Part shown: one piece after another, positions 24,842-33,455 of the stretch | Position numbering within the stretch: position 1 is the first letter of the stretch | How the letters are laid out: every line of letters starts with the position of its first letter | Source: Pectobacterium betavasculorum | Lineage (GTDB): Bacteria; Pseudomonadota; Gammaproteobacteria; Enterobacterales; Enterobacteriaceae | Direction of reading: 5' to 3' | Assembly (NCBI RefSeq): GCF_000749845.1 | Contig: NZ_JQHM01000006.1 | Location: 62,001-126,000 of the forward strand | DNA: 64,000 nt | Position numbers and translations under genes: made by a program | The notes under the pieces: model-generated | What the model was told of the DNA's origin: nothing | What the model saw: the letters and a program-made list of their open reading frames with translations, nothing else | Database searches by the model: none

Positions 24842-26236
24842 ATGAGAATCGACAAACTTTCACTGCTTAACTTTCGTTGCTTCAGACAGCTCGATATTAC
24901 CTTTGATGAACACATTACGATTCTAGTTGCACCGAACGGTGCGGGCAAGACGACAGTGCTGGATGCGGTACGACTGTCGTTGATCCCTTTTATTCGCAGT
25001 TTTGACACCAGTCTGTATAACAGCCGATCGCTTGGTATACGCACAGAGGATTTGCGTCTGGTTTTTCGCCAGGAAGCGCTGAATATGGAGAGGTCGCCAT
25101 TAACAACTATTACCGCTGAAGGCGAATGGGAAAGTGGAAAGAAGGCAAAATGGATGAGCGGTCTCCAGGGAGAACGAGCATCAAGTGAGGACCGGGGGGC
25201 TGCGGATCTCACCCAATGGGGGGAACAACTCAAGGCACAGGTACGGGATGAAAATAATGCACGACCCATCGTTCTTCCACTGGCGCTTTATCTGGGAACG
25301 GCGCGTTTGTGGTATCAGGATCGCTACAAACCGCAATCTGATGAGCAGCGTCTGGATAACAGTGCATTTTCACGTTTGTCGGGATACGACGACTGTCTTT
25401 CTGCTACCTCAAATTATAAACAATTTGAGCAGTGGTATAGCTGGCTGTGGCGCAGCCTGCGGGAATTCCAGATTAAATCACTGGAAACCCCTGTAACAAA
25501 TATAGTGGAAGCTTTTCGTGGTGACATAATACTCGATGCTGTACAGACAATTAAGCAAGCTATTAATTGCCTGACGCAGAGCGCAACTGGCTGGTACGAT
25601 CTGGAATATAGCTCTACTTATAACCAGCAATTGATAATGCGCCATCCGCAACATGGCATTCTCCCACTTAACCAACTCAGCGACGGGCTACGTAATGCTG
25701 TGGCAATGGTGGCAGATATAGCGTTTCGTTGTGTCAAACTCAACCCACACTTACGCGATAAAGCCGCCCTACAGACGCAGGGAATTGTCCTGATCGATGA
25801 AGTCGATATGTTCCTGCACCCAGCCTGGCAGCAGCAAATTATCCAGTCTTTACGCAGCGCATTTCCGAAGATCCAGTTTATTGTCACTACCCATAGCCCA
25901 CAGGTTATCAGCACGGTCAAACGGGAGTCTGTTCGCCTGCTTGAACAGGATGATAAAGGTAACGGACTGGCATCAATACCACAGGGATCAACTTACGGCG
26001 AACCGAGTAATGACGTTCTGCACAGCGTTATGGGTGTCGATCCACAACCTCCTGTTAAGGAAAAGGCTGATCTACAAAAACTGACGGTGTTGATCGATCA
26101 GGGGAAATACGATGATCTGGAAACACAGCAACTCATGGCTACCTTGCAAGCCGCTTTGGGTGAACATCACCCACAGCTCCAGCGTTTACAGCGCAGTATT
26201 GCTCGGCAAAAACTGCTGAAAGGAAAAGCACAATGA
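24842..26236 (+). CDS. ptuA: PtuA-like AAA ATPase (Septu defence candidate)
   Basis: This 464-residue ATPase of the ABC/RecF/SMC type has Walker A APNGAGKTT near residues 29-37, a LSDGLRN signature-like segment near 278, and Walker B VLIDEVDMFLHP near 315 followed by THSPQVIS. The gene overlaps the next one by four bases (ATGA). That downstream gene encodes a TIGR02646-type HNH nuclease, and this pairing is the Septu (PtuAB) anti-phage system, in which PtuA forms a complex that controls the nuclease. PtuAB also occurs in some retrons, but no reverse transcriptase gene is present here. Confidence 0.82.
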   Translation: MRIDKLSLLNFRCFRQLDITFDEHITILVAPNGAGKTTVLDAVRLSLIPFIRSFDTSLYNSRSLGIRTEDLRLVFRQEALNMERSPLTTITAEGEWESGKKAKWMSGLQGERASSEDRGAADLTQWGEQLKAQVRDENNARPIVLPLALYLGTARLWYQDRYKPQSDEQRLDNSAFSRLSGYDDCLSATSNYKQFEQWYSWLWRSLREFQIKSLETPVTNIVEAFRGDIILDAVQTIKQAINCLTQSATGWYDLEYSSTYNQQLIMRHPQHGILPLNQLSDGLRNAVAMVADIAFRCVKLNPHLRDKAALQTQGIVLIDEVDMFLHPAWQQQIIQSLRSAFPKIQFIVTTHSPQVISTVKRESVRLLEQDDKGNGLASIPQGSTYGEPSNDVLHSVMGVDPQPPVKEKADLQKLTVLIDQGKYDDLETQQLMATLQAALGEHHPQLQRLQRSIARQKLLKGKAQ

Positions 26237-26967
26237 GGCATGTGACCAAAAACCGACGGGGAACAGATGCCTTACTTACTGCAAATGAAAATCCGCCACA
26301 TAATTCTGATCAATCAACCAGTCGCTGGCGGCGTTTTGGCCGGGATAATAAAGCGGACTTAATGGCCCGTCTTCTCGATGAGCAGTATCATCTTTGCTGC
26401 TACACTGAAATACGTGCTGACGAGCGTAGGTTAGGCTATCACATTGAGCATGTTGAGAATAAAAGCCAACGACCAGAACGAACTTTTGATTATCTAAATC
26501 TGGCTGCAAGTGCATTAAATTCAGGGCCAAATGGTGGTTTATTTCAACTGAAAAGTAAAAATGCCTTTGGCGGTCACGCTATGGGGAAACAAGATGCTGT
26601 AGATACGGCAAAATTTATCCATTGCCATATTCACGATTGTTACCGTTATTTTGCTTACCTTTCTGATGGTCGGATAGTTCCTGCTGATGGGCTAAATGCA
26701 CAAGAAATGGAGAACGCGCAATACACCATTGATCTACTAAACCTGAACAGCGGATTCCTTCAAACGGAACGTCGTAATCATTGGGAAGAGCTGGAACAGC
26801 TTTTTGATGAACACATTGAAAAAGACTGGGATCTGCACCAATTACTTCAGCTTGATCTGGTTCCCTCAGCAGATCATAAACTGCATGAATTCTTCAGTAT
26901 TACACGCCAGTTTTTCCAGCAAGAAGCTGAACAAGTATTACAGAGCCACGCCCCTGCCTTAATTTAG
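26233..26967 (+). CDS. ptuB: PtuB-like HNH nuclease (Septu defence candidate)
   Basis: The 244-residue protein has the HNH pattern of the TIGR02646 family: CCYTEI near residue 55, HIEHVENKSQRPERTFDYLNL near 69-90, which supplies the catalytic His and Asn, and a later conserved DLLNLN segment near 168. This is the effector nuclease of Septu. It is translationally coupled to ptuA. A DUF4942 gene follows after 147 bases in which the frame of that gene is open but without a start. Confidence 0.82.
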   Translation: MRHVTKNRRGTDALLTANENPPHNSDQSTSRWRRFGRDNKADLMARLLDEQYHLCCYTEIRADERRLGYHIEHVENKSQRPERTFDYLNLAASALNSGPNGGLFQLKSKNAFGGHAMGKQDAVDTAKFIHCHIHDCYRYFAYLSDGRIVPADGLNAQEMENAQYTIDLLNLNSGFLQTERRNHWEELEQLFDEHIEKDWDLHQLLQLDLVPSADHKLHEFFSITRQFFQQEAEQVLQSHAPALI

Positions 26968-27114
26968 CACCACCATTCCAGATTCAGGGCGACAGCATGA
27001 TTTATTGCGAGTCGCCTTCCTGATTTACACCCTCAAGATTTATTCAACTTTATTTCACTGCGTAATGCGCCTGCCACTCTCGGTAAGCGCGTTTGCTTTT
27101 ACGGACAAAATATC

Positions 27115-27948
27115 ATGCCAACAGAAGCTGAGGTTTTAACCGATCATAATGAGCTAATTTGCTCGACCAGCATTGAATGTATCGTCACCGGTCGTGATGC
27201 TGCGTTGAAACAGATTGAGGCGCTGATTCGTCAGCTTGATGACATTTCCCGACTCACTTCCGGGATTGGTGGCGACGTCGCTAATCATTGGGCGATGCGG
27301 CAGGGTCATTCTTTCGACTGCTGGCTGATGCAATCAGTAGATAAAGCGATGCCGGTGATTACCCGCAATATCGACCGTAGTATCTGGCGCGATCTCATGC
27401 TGAAGTCCGGGATGTTGACCCTGATGGATGCCGAAGCCCGCAGTCAGTGGGCGAAGAACCTGGAGGAGGGCGATCTCCCGGCTATTAGCGAAGCCAACAT
27501 TCTGAGTACCTTTGAACAACTCCACCACAACAAGCAAGAGGTCTTTGAGCGTGGCATCATCAATGTATTTAAAGGGTTAAGCTGGGACTACAAAACCAAT
27601 AATCCCTGTTATTTCGGTAAGAAGATAATCGTCAACAATCTGGTGAAGTACGACAAATGGGGTTATAGCCTGAGTTGGGGCTGGCGGCGTGACCAGTTAG
27701 CCGACCTGGAGCGCATGTTGTTTCTGCTAGATGGCAAAACCATTCCTGATAACCGGCACGATGTAACTATTCGACTGATGAACTTCATTCGCGATAATCC
27801 ACGACAGCAGGTATTCGGAGATCATCTCTTCACTATACGCCTTTTCCAAAAGGGCAGTGGTCATATCACGTTTAAGCGTATGGATTTGGTAGAGAAGATG
27901 AACGATATCATCGCGAAGCACTATCCGGGAATGCTGGCTGCTAAGTGA
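27115..27948 (+). CDS. DUF4942 island protein
   Basis: The 277-residue protein belongs to DUF4942, which usually lies right after cbtA on CP4-like islands. Strong family features are NIDRSIWRDLMLKSGMLTLMD, AISEANILSTFEQLHHNK and VFERGIINVFKGLSWDYKTN. The function is unknown, though some members look like methyltransferase-associated proteins. No strong ribosome binding site precedes the ATG. The frame stays open back to 27001 with protein-like content (SRLPDLHPQDLFNFISLRNA), possibly a relic fused in frame at the Septu insertion point. Confidence 0.85.
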   Translation: MPTEAEVLTDHNELICSTSIECIVTGRDAALKQIEALIRQLDDISRLTSGIGGDVANHWAMRQGHSFDCWLMQSVDKAMPVITRNIDRSIWRDLMLKSGMLTLMDAEARSQWAKNLEEGDLPAISEANILSTFEQLHHNKQEVFERGIINVFKGLSWDYKTNNPCYFGKKIIVNNLVKYDKWGYSLSWGWRRDQLADLERMLFLLDGKTIPDNRHDVTIRLMNFIRDNPRQQVFGDHLFTIRLFQKGSGHITFKRMDLVEKMNDIIAKHYPGMLAAK

Positions 27949-28017
27949 GTGTAAAAGATCTTCGCTTTTGGGTAATGGTCTTTCAAATCTTCCACACTTA
28001 TACCGAACATTCATCTG

Positions 28018-28040
28018 AAAACACATAAATGTGTTTTTAC
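28018..28040 (+). terminator. Short terminator after DUF4942 gene
   Basis: AAAACACA (28018-28025) pairs with TGTGTTTT (28030-28037), followed by T-rich DNA. The A/T pairs at its base also make it a candidate on the minus strand. Confidence 0.6.
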
Positions 28041-28091
28041 TCTTTTTTGTGTGTTAATGCTTGTCATCAATCTCATCAGAAGAGCGATACC

Positions 28092-28889
28092 ATGATACAG
28101 AACAATATCAAACAGCTTCGTACCCAACTGTCGATCACTCAGCGCGAGCTGGCGTATATGGTCGGCACCAGCCAACAGCAAATCCAGCGTATCGAAACCG
28201 GAAAGGTCGCAGCAAAGCTAGGCTTTGCACAGGCAATATGCAATGCCCTGGATAAGCCTTTAAATATCGTATTCCCGGAAAGTGATCAGTTGATTAACGA
28301 CTTTCACAAGAAGCGCCGTAAAACTGATGAAGATCTTGAGACGATAGCCACAGGCGGTATTGAAATGGATAGCGGTCTCTGGACCGTAAAGCTTTGGCTT
28401 CAGGGACAGCAGGACTATTTGTTGTTGCCCATTTCAGCTGCGGATAAGCGGAGGTTTTATTATTATTTTCAGGAAAAAAACTCTCCAAACACAGAGCGCT
28501 TCTTCGTTCTTGATTCTTCCGAGTATCGTTATGCGTTAAATATGCGCGAAGTGGTATTTCATCAGTTCCTGTCTGATGGCTTTGCTCCCATCATGAGCGA
28601 AGAAGAAGACGACTATGAAGACGATTATTTTAATGTCCATATCACCTTGGTGAACGGTGGCCCTGTGATTCCGCTGAGCGTTGAGCCTGATGCGCCGCAA
28701 AACGAAGAGGCGGATGATATCGGTCAGTTGAATGCGTTCTTTGAAAAACTGGACTGCGAGCCTGAAACGACAGATCGTTATATGCTAACCGACGAAGATG
28801 GGGAAGATGCTTTTATCCGCATTGGTTCTATTGCCATGGTGCGAGTCGTACTTGACGCGCTGGAGCCTGTGGAAGAAGATGAAGAATAG
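28092..28889 (+). CDS. XRE regulator with acidic C-terminal domain
   Basis: The 265-residue protein has an N-terminal XRE helix-turn-helix (residues 3-55, with ISITQRELAYMVGTSQQQIQRIETGK). A long C-terminal part (about 95-265) rich in acidic runs such as EEEDDYEDDY follows. The second part looks like two small alpha/beta units and is not a known ligand domain. Such proteins resemble antitoxins or orphan regulators, but no toxin-like gene is adjacent. It is the last gene before the right end of the island. Confidence 0.78.
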   Translation: MIQNNIKQLRTQLSITQRELAYMVGTSQQQIQRIETGKVAAKLGFAQAICNALDKPLNIVFPESDQLINDFHKKRRKTDEDLETIATGGIEMDSGLWTVKLWLQGQQDYLLLPISAADKRRFYYYFQEKNSPNTERFFVLDSSEYRYALNMREVVFHQFLSDGFAPIMSEEEDDYEDDYFNVHITLVNGGPVIPLSVEPDAPQNEEADDIGQLNAFFEKLDCEPETTDRYMLTDEDGEDAFIRIGSIAMVRVVLDALEPVEEDEE

Positions 28890-28921
28890 TTTTTAGCTAG
28901 CTGTATTCACAGGGAATCGCG

Positions 28922-28943
28922 TTGAGTATACATGTGAGTATAT
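28922..28943 (+). repeat. TGAGTATA repeats at right island end
   Basis: TTGAGTATAC (28922-28931) and GTGAGTATAT (28934-28943) repeat the motif found before the integrase at 2187-2238. Their position 60-80 bases inside the right att remnant fits integrase arm sites. Confidence 0.6.
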
Positions 28944-29005
28944 ATCGTGGTATCTTGTTTTTATAAATACATTTATTTCAATTGGTTATGTCATGAATCA
29001 CGGTG

Positions 29006-29019
29006 CGGCCTTCGCACCA
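29006..29019 (+). other. Degenerate right attachment site
   Basis: CGGCCTTCGCACCA matches the tRNA-Leu 3' end (2050-2064) with one G missing. It is followed, as is the tRNA, by a hairpin and TTTTTTTATGTCC. It marks the junction between the intact island and an older element remnant on its right. Confidence 0.55.
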
Positions 29020-29033
29020 TAGTATGAAAATCA

Positions 29034-29057
29034 AGTCACCTTTGGGTGGCTTTTTTT
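29034..29057 (+). terminator. Terminator-like hairpin after right att
   Basis: AGTCACC pairs with GGTGGCT (one G-T pair), followed by seven T. The same arrangement follows tRNA-Leu at 2078-2101. Confidence 0.65.
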
Positions 29058-29184
29058 ATGTCCATAATCGTCCAGTAACGTCCATATCTATCTGTAAAAT
29101 AACGATTTTAATTTCACTCTCCTCTATGATTTTTTGTCTATTTTATCCACAGCGGTCTTTCCTCGTCCATTGACATCCAGATGA

Positions 29185-29237
29185 TTTGGGGGTCAAGATA
29201 AGGGTCAATTCACTTCGATTATGAGTTGACCCCCAAA
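29185..29237 (+). promoter_or_regulatory. 12-base inverted repeat before decayed integrase
   Basis: TTTGGGGGTCAA (29185-29196) and TTGACCCCCAAA (29226-29237) form a perfect inverted repeat ending just before the ATG of the decayed integrase. An extra half copy GGTCAATT lies at 29202. It resembles an operator or integrase-binding site of the second element. Confidence 0.55.
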
Positions 29238-29239
29238 TT

Positions 29240-30131
29240 ATGGCGCTGGCCGACGTTGTTGCCCGTACCGCCAAGCCCCACGAGAAAGCCTATAAACTCG
29301 CGGACGCGCACGGCCTGTATCTTTTGGTGAGTCCTAACGGCCCTAAGCGCTGGTATCCCAAATATCGCTTTGAAGGTAAGGAAAGCCGGATTGCGTTCGG
29401 TGCCTATCCGCTAGTCTCGCTGGCAAAAGCCAGAGAGAAAAGTGATGAGGTGCGATTGCTGCTGTCGGAGGGCATCCACCCATCGGCCAGCCCTGAAACT
29501 GAATAAACTGCCGGATTTTCTGGCAATGATGGAGCGCCACAAAGGGCGGGCGTTAACCAGACTGGCCTTAAAACTCACGCTGTGCGTTTTTATCCGTTCT
29601 AGCGAACTACGTTTTGCCCGCTGGCCGGAAATCGATTTTAAACGCGCCATGTGGACGATACCGGCTGAACGTGAAGCCATTCCCGGTGTGAAGCATTCGC
29701 AGCGCGGCGCAAAGATGCGCTCTGAGCATCTGGTGCCGTTATCCCGACAGGCTTTAGCGCTGCTGGAAGAGATTAAGGCCATCAGCGGTGCTCATGAACT
29801 GATTTTCCCCGGCGATCGTCGGCCAACTAAACCGATGAGTGAAAACACCGTCAACAACGCATTACGAACCATGGGCTATGACACCACTACCGAAGTGTGC
29901 GGACACGGCTTCCGCACCATGGCCTGTAGCGCACTGGTGGAATCCGGCCAGTGGTCACGGGATGCGGTAGAACGGCAAATGAGTCATCAGGGACGCAATG
30001 GCGTTCGTGCTGCCTACATCCACAAAGCGGAGCATCTGGATGAGCGCAGACTAATGTTGCAATGGTGGGCGGATTATCTGGATGCCAATCGGGATGAGTA
30101 TGTGGTGCCGTATGAGTTTAAAAATGTTTGA
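29240..30131 (+). pseudogene. Second tyrosine integrase, internally deleted
   Basis: The first 85 codons encode the N-terminal arm-binding domain (ALADVVARTAKPHEKAYKLA). At about 29490 the frame changes directly to RPALKLNKLPDFLAMMERHKG in the catalytic domain, which then runs to the stop at 30131. Aligned with the intact integrase at 2265-3536, about 135 codons of the core-binding region are missing and the two parts are out of frame. The catalytic half keeps IRSSELRFARW, HGFRTMA and AAYIHKAEHLDER. It belongs to an older element that used the same tRNA before the present island arrived between it and the tRNA. Confidence 0.9.
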
Positions 30132-30149
30132 TTCATTAGGGTCTTAGCG

Positions 30150-30311
30150 ATGAAAAAAACGAAAAAATCAGCGGAAGCGCTTACGTCTCTGATTGAAGAG
30201 GCAGAACAGCGTCATCAGAGGGTCTTACAAGGACTTGCCGATGTTGATACAGGGCATGTTGTTAATCACTTTGATATGCAGATGTTTATCGCCAGACTGA
30301 AAAAAGCATAA
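30150..30311 (+). CDS. Short antitoxin-like protein
   Basis: This 53-residue ORF is preceded by AGGGTC and starts ATG AAA AAA. Its C-terminal half LADVDTGHVVNHFDMQMFI resembles the end of ribbon-helix-helix antitoxins that accompany ParE/RelE toxins (pattern ADVDxGxVVxHxxV). The DNA-binding part looks shortened and no toxin follows, so it is either an orphan antitoxin or a relic. Confidence 0.5.
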   Translation: MKKTKKSAEALTSLIEEAEQRHQRVLQGLADVDTGHVVNHFDMQMFIARLKKA

Positions 30312-30404
30312 TCGATAGAGATACGGGGCGTGTCCTGTATCGAAAGCCTATGCATTAAGCTCCGCTCCCGCCCCTTTTTTGGGAGGGGCTGGCGCTCATT
30401 TGTC

Positions 30405-30557
30405 TTATGTGGATGATTTTTCCTGCTGCTCATAATACTCACGTATCATTTCTGCCAGATCGTCTTCCACCGTATAGAAGTAGCAAGCCGGAACCTGTAG
30501 CACCGACACTAGCCGACAAGCCAGTGCAAAATCCGGCTTATAAATACCGCGCGAATC
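30405..30557 (-). pseudogene. XRE regulator C-terminal fragment
   Basis: The minus strand encodes about 50 residues, including KPDFALACRLVSVLQVPACY followed by FYTVEDDLAEMI, then a stop. This is the typical last third of small XRE regulators. No helix-turn-helix or start codon precedes it; instead the higA-like gene ends immediately upstream. It is a remnant joined to higA by a deletion. Confidence 0.6.
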
Positions 30558-30842
30558 TTAACCCAGTGACAGCTTAAGCTGCATACCGCAAGCAGCGGCA
30601 TACCGTTGTAAGGTTGAGATACTCGCACTGGAAACATTTCTCTCAAGGCGGCTCACCGCAGGTTGGCTTACACCCATGCGAGCGGCGATCTCTGTACTTG
30701 TCAGACCTGACTTGGACTTCATTTCGATCAGAACAGCTCGAAGCGTTTCTTCTTGAGTTTCGTCCTCATACGCTTTTTTAACTTCATGATTAGAAAGTGC
30801 TTTCTCTTTAACTTCAGAGAAGTTGATACCTTTAACTGCCAT
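30558..30842 (-). CDS. higA: HigA-type XRE antitoxin
   Basis: The 94-residue protein has a C-terminal XRE helix-turn-helix (about residues 42-94, with LTSTEIAARMGVSQPAVSRLE) and the short N-terminal arm seen in antitoxins of the HigB/HigA and gp49/XRE types. Its ATG overlaps the end of a truncated toxin frame (30832-31005), the usual toxin-first order. Since the toxin lacks its N-terminus, this looks like an antitoxin left behind. Confidence 0.8.
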   Translation of the reverse strand: MAVKGINFSEVKEKALSNHEVKKAYEDETQEETLRAVLIEMKSKSGLTSTEIAARMGVSQPAVSRLERNVSSASISTLQRYAAACGMQLKLSLG

Positions 30843-31005
30843 CTTTCAATTCCTCCCATCTTGACTTTGCCAGCGCTATTTCAGCTTTCGGGGTCTTAGG
30901 GGTTTTCTTTACGAATGTCCTTAAAATATAGATCTTACGTCCTTTTGCGTAAGCAAAAAACGTTCTGCTTATGTCTTTGCTGCCTTCATAGCGTATCAAA
31001 CTATC
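30832..31005 (-). pseudogene. HigB/gp49-type toxin, 5'-truncated
   Basis: The minus strand encodes about 57 residues matching the C-terminal half of gp49/HigB-like toxins: RTFFAYAKGRKIYILRTFVK followed by KTPKTPKAEIALAKSRWEEL. An in-frame stop lies just upstream and no start codon is available. The break coincides with the end of the next gene (30996), so a deletion joined the two. Confidence 0.75.
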
Positions 31006-31412
31006 CCCACCTTATTCCGTTGCGATAGCGGTGTAATCCGTTCCCCCTCAAAGGCGATCAGGCCATCCTTTTCCAGCTTGTCCAACCAGCGGGTGAATTT
31101 CTTATTCACATCAAATCCCATTGCCCACATATCATCCCGCACCAATGAACGGGTGCAGCCTTCACCGTTGGCCGTGCGTGAGCGAATGGCCTGCCATAGG
31201 GCAAAATGGTTTTCCGTCAGCCGTGGGATACCGGCTAAATCGGGATCGCTGGCAGCCTCATCTTCCCTGACTTCACGGCCTTCATCATTCAGCACCAGTG
31301 AGGTGATCGGGTCGCCATCATCGTCCACGTAAAGTGCGGCACGTATCACCTGCTGTACGTGTAAGTACACCCGTTTTAGTTCCCCAATCCCCTCTCCTGG
31401 AAACACTCCCAA
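30996..31412 (-). CDS. Phage/element-derived C-terminal fragment, unknown
   Basis: The 138-residue frame has a winged-helix-like C-terminal half (NHFALWQAIRSRTANGEGCTRSLVRDD followed by KKFTRWLDKLEKDGLIAF). It resembles the tail of a larger element protein, possibly a primase or replication protein. Its start (MGVFPGEGIGEL) lacks a ribosome binding site and the end runs into the truncated toxin. I treat it as a likely fragment of the decayed element. Confidence 0.5.
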   Translation of the reverse strand: MGVFPGEGIGELKRVYLHVQQVIRAALYVDDDGDPITSLVLNDEGREVREDEAASDPDLAGIPRLTENHFALWQAIRSRTANGEGCTRSLVRDDMWAMGFDVNKKFTRWLDKLEKDGLIAFEGERITPLSQRNKVGIV

Positions 31413-31625
31413 ATGAGCTCTAAACTCTCACCTTCCTTTAACCACACACAGATAGTAAAAATCGTCATGAAAAAGAGTCATATACCGCAAGGTGTATTGT
31501 GCTTATGCTGACACAGCGACTTGTATGGGGTGCGCAGAAGTTCGGGAATCCCTGAAACCATATTTCAGCTACGCGTTATTCATACAGACTATGCATTTTT
31601 AATAAACGGGAGCAGAGGGGGACTA

Positions 31626-32054
31626 ATGGAATTAATCGTGGCGCACGATATTACGAATGGCGATCGGGAAGAACTTTTTGCTGGCCTGAGAAGCTACAAT
31701 CGTCAATTTATTAGTCCTGCTTCTTTTGGGCAATTGGGTATTTTTCATCGAAATAGCGCCGGAGTCATGACTGGCGGGCTGATTGCAATGCGTAAAGGAT
31801 TGTGGCTGTGTATTGATTATTTGTGGGTGGGTGAAGAATCCAGAGGCCTAAAGCTCGGCAGCGCCTTGGTGAGAGAAGCAGAACAGGAGGCTATGCGCCT
31901 TGGGTGCAGCCATGTGCTTGTGGATACGTTTAGTTTTCAGGCGCTTCCCTTCTATGAAAAGCAAGGTTATCAGTTGCAAATGTCCTTACCTGATTTTCCT
32001 GAGGAAGGCATGTTAAGACATTATCTAATAAAGAAAAATATACAGACTGCATGA
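31626..32054 (+). CDS. GNAT-family N-acetyltransferase
   Basis: The 142-residue protein has the GNAT fold signature: a strand [20 protein letters not shown] at about residues 68-87, where the R/GxxxGxxL part binds acetyl-CoA, and then [19 protein letters not shown] near 99-117. The substrate is unknown. I chose the ATG with GAGGGGG upstream; the frame extends 35 codons further without a ribosome binding site. It is the first gene of the core chromosome after the element remnant. Confidence 0.85.
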   Translation: MELIVAHDITNGDREELFAGLRSYNRQFISPASFGQLGIFHRNSAGVMTGGLIAMRKGLWLCIDYLWVGEESRGLKLGSALVREAEQEAMRLGCSHVLVDTFSFQALPFYEKQGYQLQMSLPDFPEEGMLRHYLIKKNIQTA

Positions 32055-32144
32055 TAGTTATCTGCCTATTGACCAATGACAAGGTAGACCAGGCGTTACC
32101 CTCTTTATAATCATGCCCGTTTCTCTTCTCACTGGTGTGAACGT

Positions 32145-33266
32145 ATGGCTTATCAACTTAATCTTAATTGGCCTGAATTCTTAGAAAAATACTGGCAAAA
32201 ACAACCTGTTGTATTGAAGAACGCTTTCCCTCATTTTGTCGATCCGATTACGCCAGATGAGCTGGCTGGTTTGGCGATGGAGGCGGAGGTAGATAGCCGT
32301 CTGGTCAGCCATAAAAATGGTCAGTGGCAGGCCAGCAACGGGCCGTTTGAGCATTTTGATAACCTGGGTGAAACTGGCTGGTCGCTGCTGGCTCAGGCGG
32401 TGAACCACTGGCATGCGCCGTCTGCTGAACTCGTGCGTCCGTTCCGCGCGTTACCGGACTGGCGTTTAGATGACCTGATGATCTCCTTTTCCGTACCGGG
32501 CGGTGGCGTTGGTCCGCATATCGATCAGTACGATGTCTTTATCATTCAGGGGATGGGCAGCCGCCGTTGGCGGGTGGGTGATAAATTGCCGATGCGTCAG
32601 TTCTGCCCGCATCCTGCGCTGCTGCATGTCGATCCCTTCCCGCCGATCATTGATGAAGATCTTGAATCGGGCGACATTCTTTATATTCCGCCCGGTTTCC
32701 CACACGATGGTTTTACTCACGAGACTGCGCTCAACTATTCCGTGGGGTTCCGTGGCCCGAACGGTAGAGACTTAATCAGCAGCTTTGCTGACTACGTGCT
32801 GGAGAACGATCTCGGTGGTGAGCATTATAGCGATCCTGATTTGGCCTGTCGGGAGCATCCGGGACGAGTTGAAGACTATGAGTTTGACCGTCTGCGCGAG
32901 ATGATGATTGACGTGATTAATCAGCCGGAAGCGCTGAAACAGTGGTTCGGTCGCTTTGTGACGACGCCGCGCCACGAGTTGGATATCGCTCCGGCAGAGC
33001 CGCCTTATGAGCAGGACGAGATTGTCGGTGCGTTGATGGACGGTGGTGTGTTGACACGCCTGAGCGGGCTGCGTGTTCTGGAAGTAGGCGGTAGCTACTT
33101 CATCAACAGCGAACGACTGGATATGGTCGATCCGAAAGCGGCTGATGCGTTATGTCGTTACACCGTGCTTGGTAAACAAGAGCTGGGCGAGGCGCTGAAG
33201 AGTCCAGCATTCGTGGCTGAGTTAACCGGGCTGGTTAATCAGGGTTACTGGTTTTTCGACGAATAA
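32145..33266 (+). CDS. roxA: Ribosomal protein uL16 arginine hydroxylase RoxA
   Basis: RoxA (YcfD) is a JmjC-type 2-oxoglutarate/Fe(II) oxygenase that hydroxylates an arginine of ribosomal protein uL16. The 373-residue protein is full length. The iron triad is visible as HID near residues 125-127 in GPHIDQYDVF and a His near 187 in PGFPHDGFTHE. The C-terminal winged-helix part follows. The gene stands alone. Confidence 0.93.
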   Translation: MAYQLNLNWPEFLEKYWQKQPVVLKNAFPHFVDPITPDELAGLAMEAEVDSRLVSHKNGQWQASNGPFEHFDNLGETGWSLLAQAVNHWHAPSAELVRPFRALPDWRLDDLMISFSVPGGGVGPHIDQYDVFIIQGMGSRRWRVGDKLPMRQFCPHPALLHVDPFPPIIDEDLESGDILYIPPGFPHDGFTHETALNYSVGFRGPNGRDLISSFADYVLENDLGGEHYSDPDLACREHPGRVEDYEFDRLREMMIDVINQPEALKQWFGRFVTTPRHELDIAPAEPPYEQDEIVGALMDGGVLTRLSGLRVLEVGGSYFINSERLDMVDPKAADALCRYTVLGKQELGEALKSPAFVAELTGLVNQGYWFFDE

Positions 33267-33389
33267 CACTTTTCTCAGTTGCGGCCTTCGAGAGCATCAC
33301 CCGAATCACTTATCTGAGTAAGCTCATCGGGAGTCCTTCTCTTACCGCCTGCCTGAAACTCGAATTATTTAGGGTGTATATAATTAGCC

Positions 33390-33417
33390 AAAAAAGACTC
33401 GGAGTTTCCTCCGAGTC
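33390..33417 (-). terminator. Terminator of aspA
   Basis: GACTCGGAG (33396-33404) pairs with CTCCGAGTC (33409-33417). On the minus strand it is followed by six T (33390-33395). It lies 39 bases after the aspA stop. Confidence 0.9.
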
Positions 33418-33455
33418 AGTGTGAGCATCATCAAACCAGTGCTAGAAAACGAAAA

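Noticed and set aside
24749-27114. Retron around the ptuAB genes
   Set aside because: No reverse transcriptase gene and no msr/msd-like inverted repeats are visible on either side, so a stand-alone Septu-like module is the better reading.
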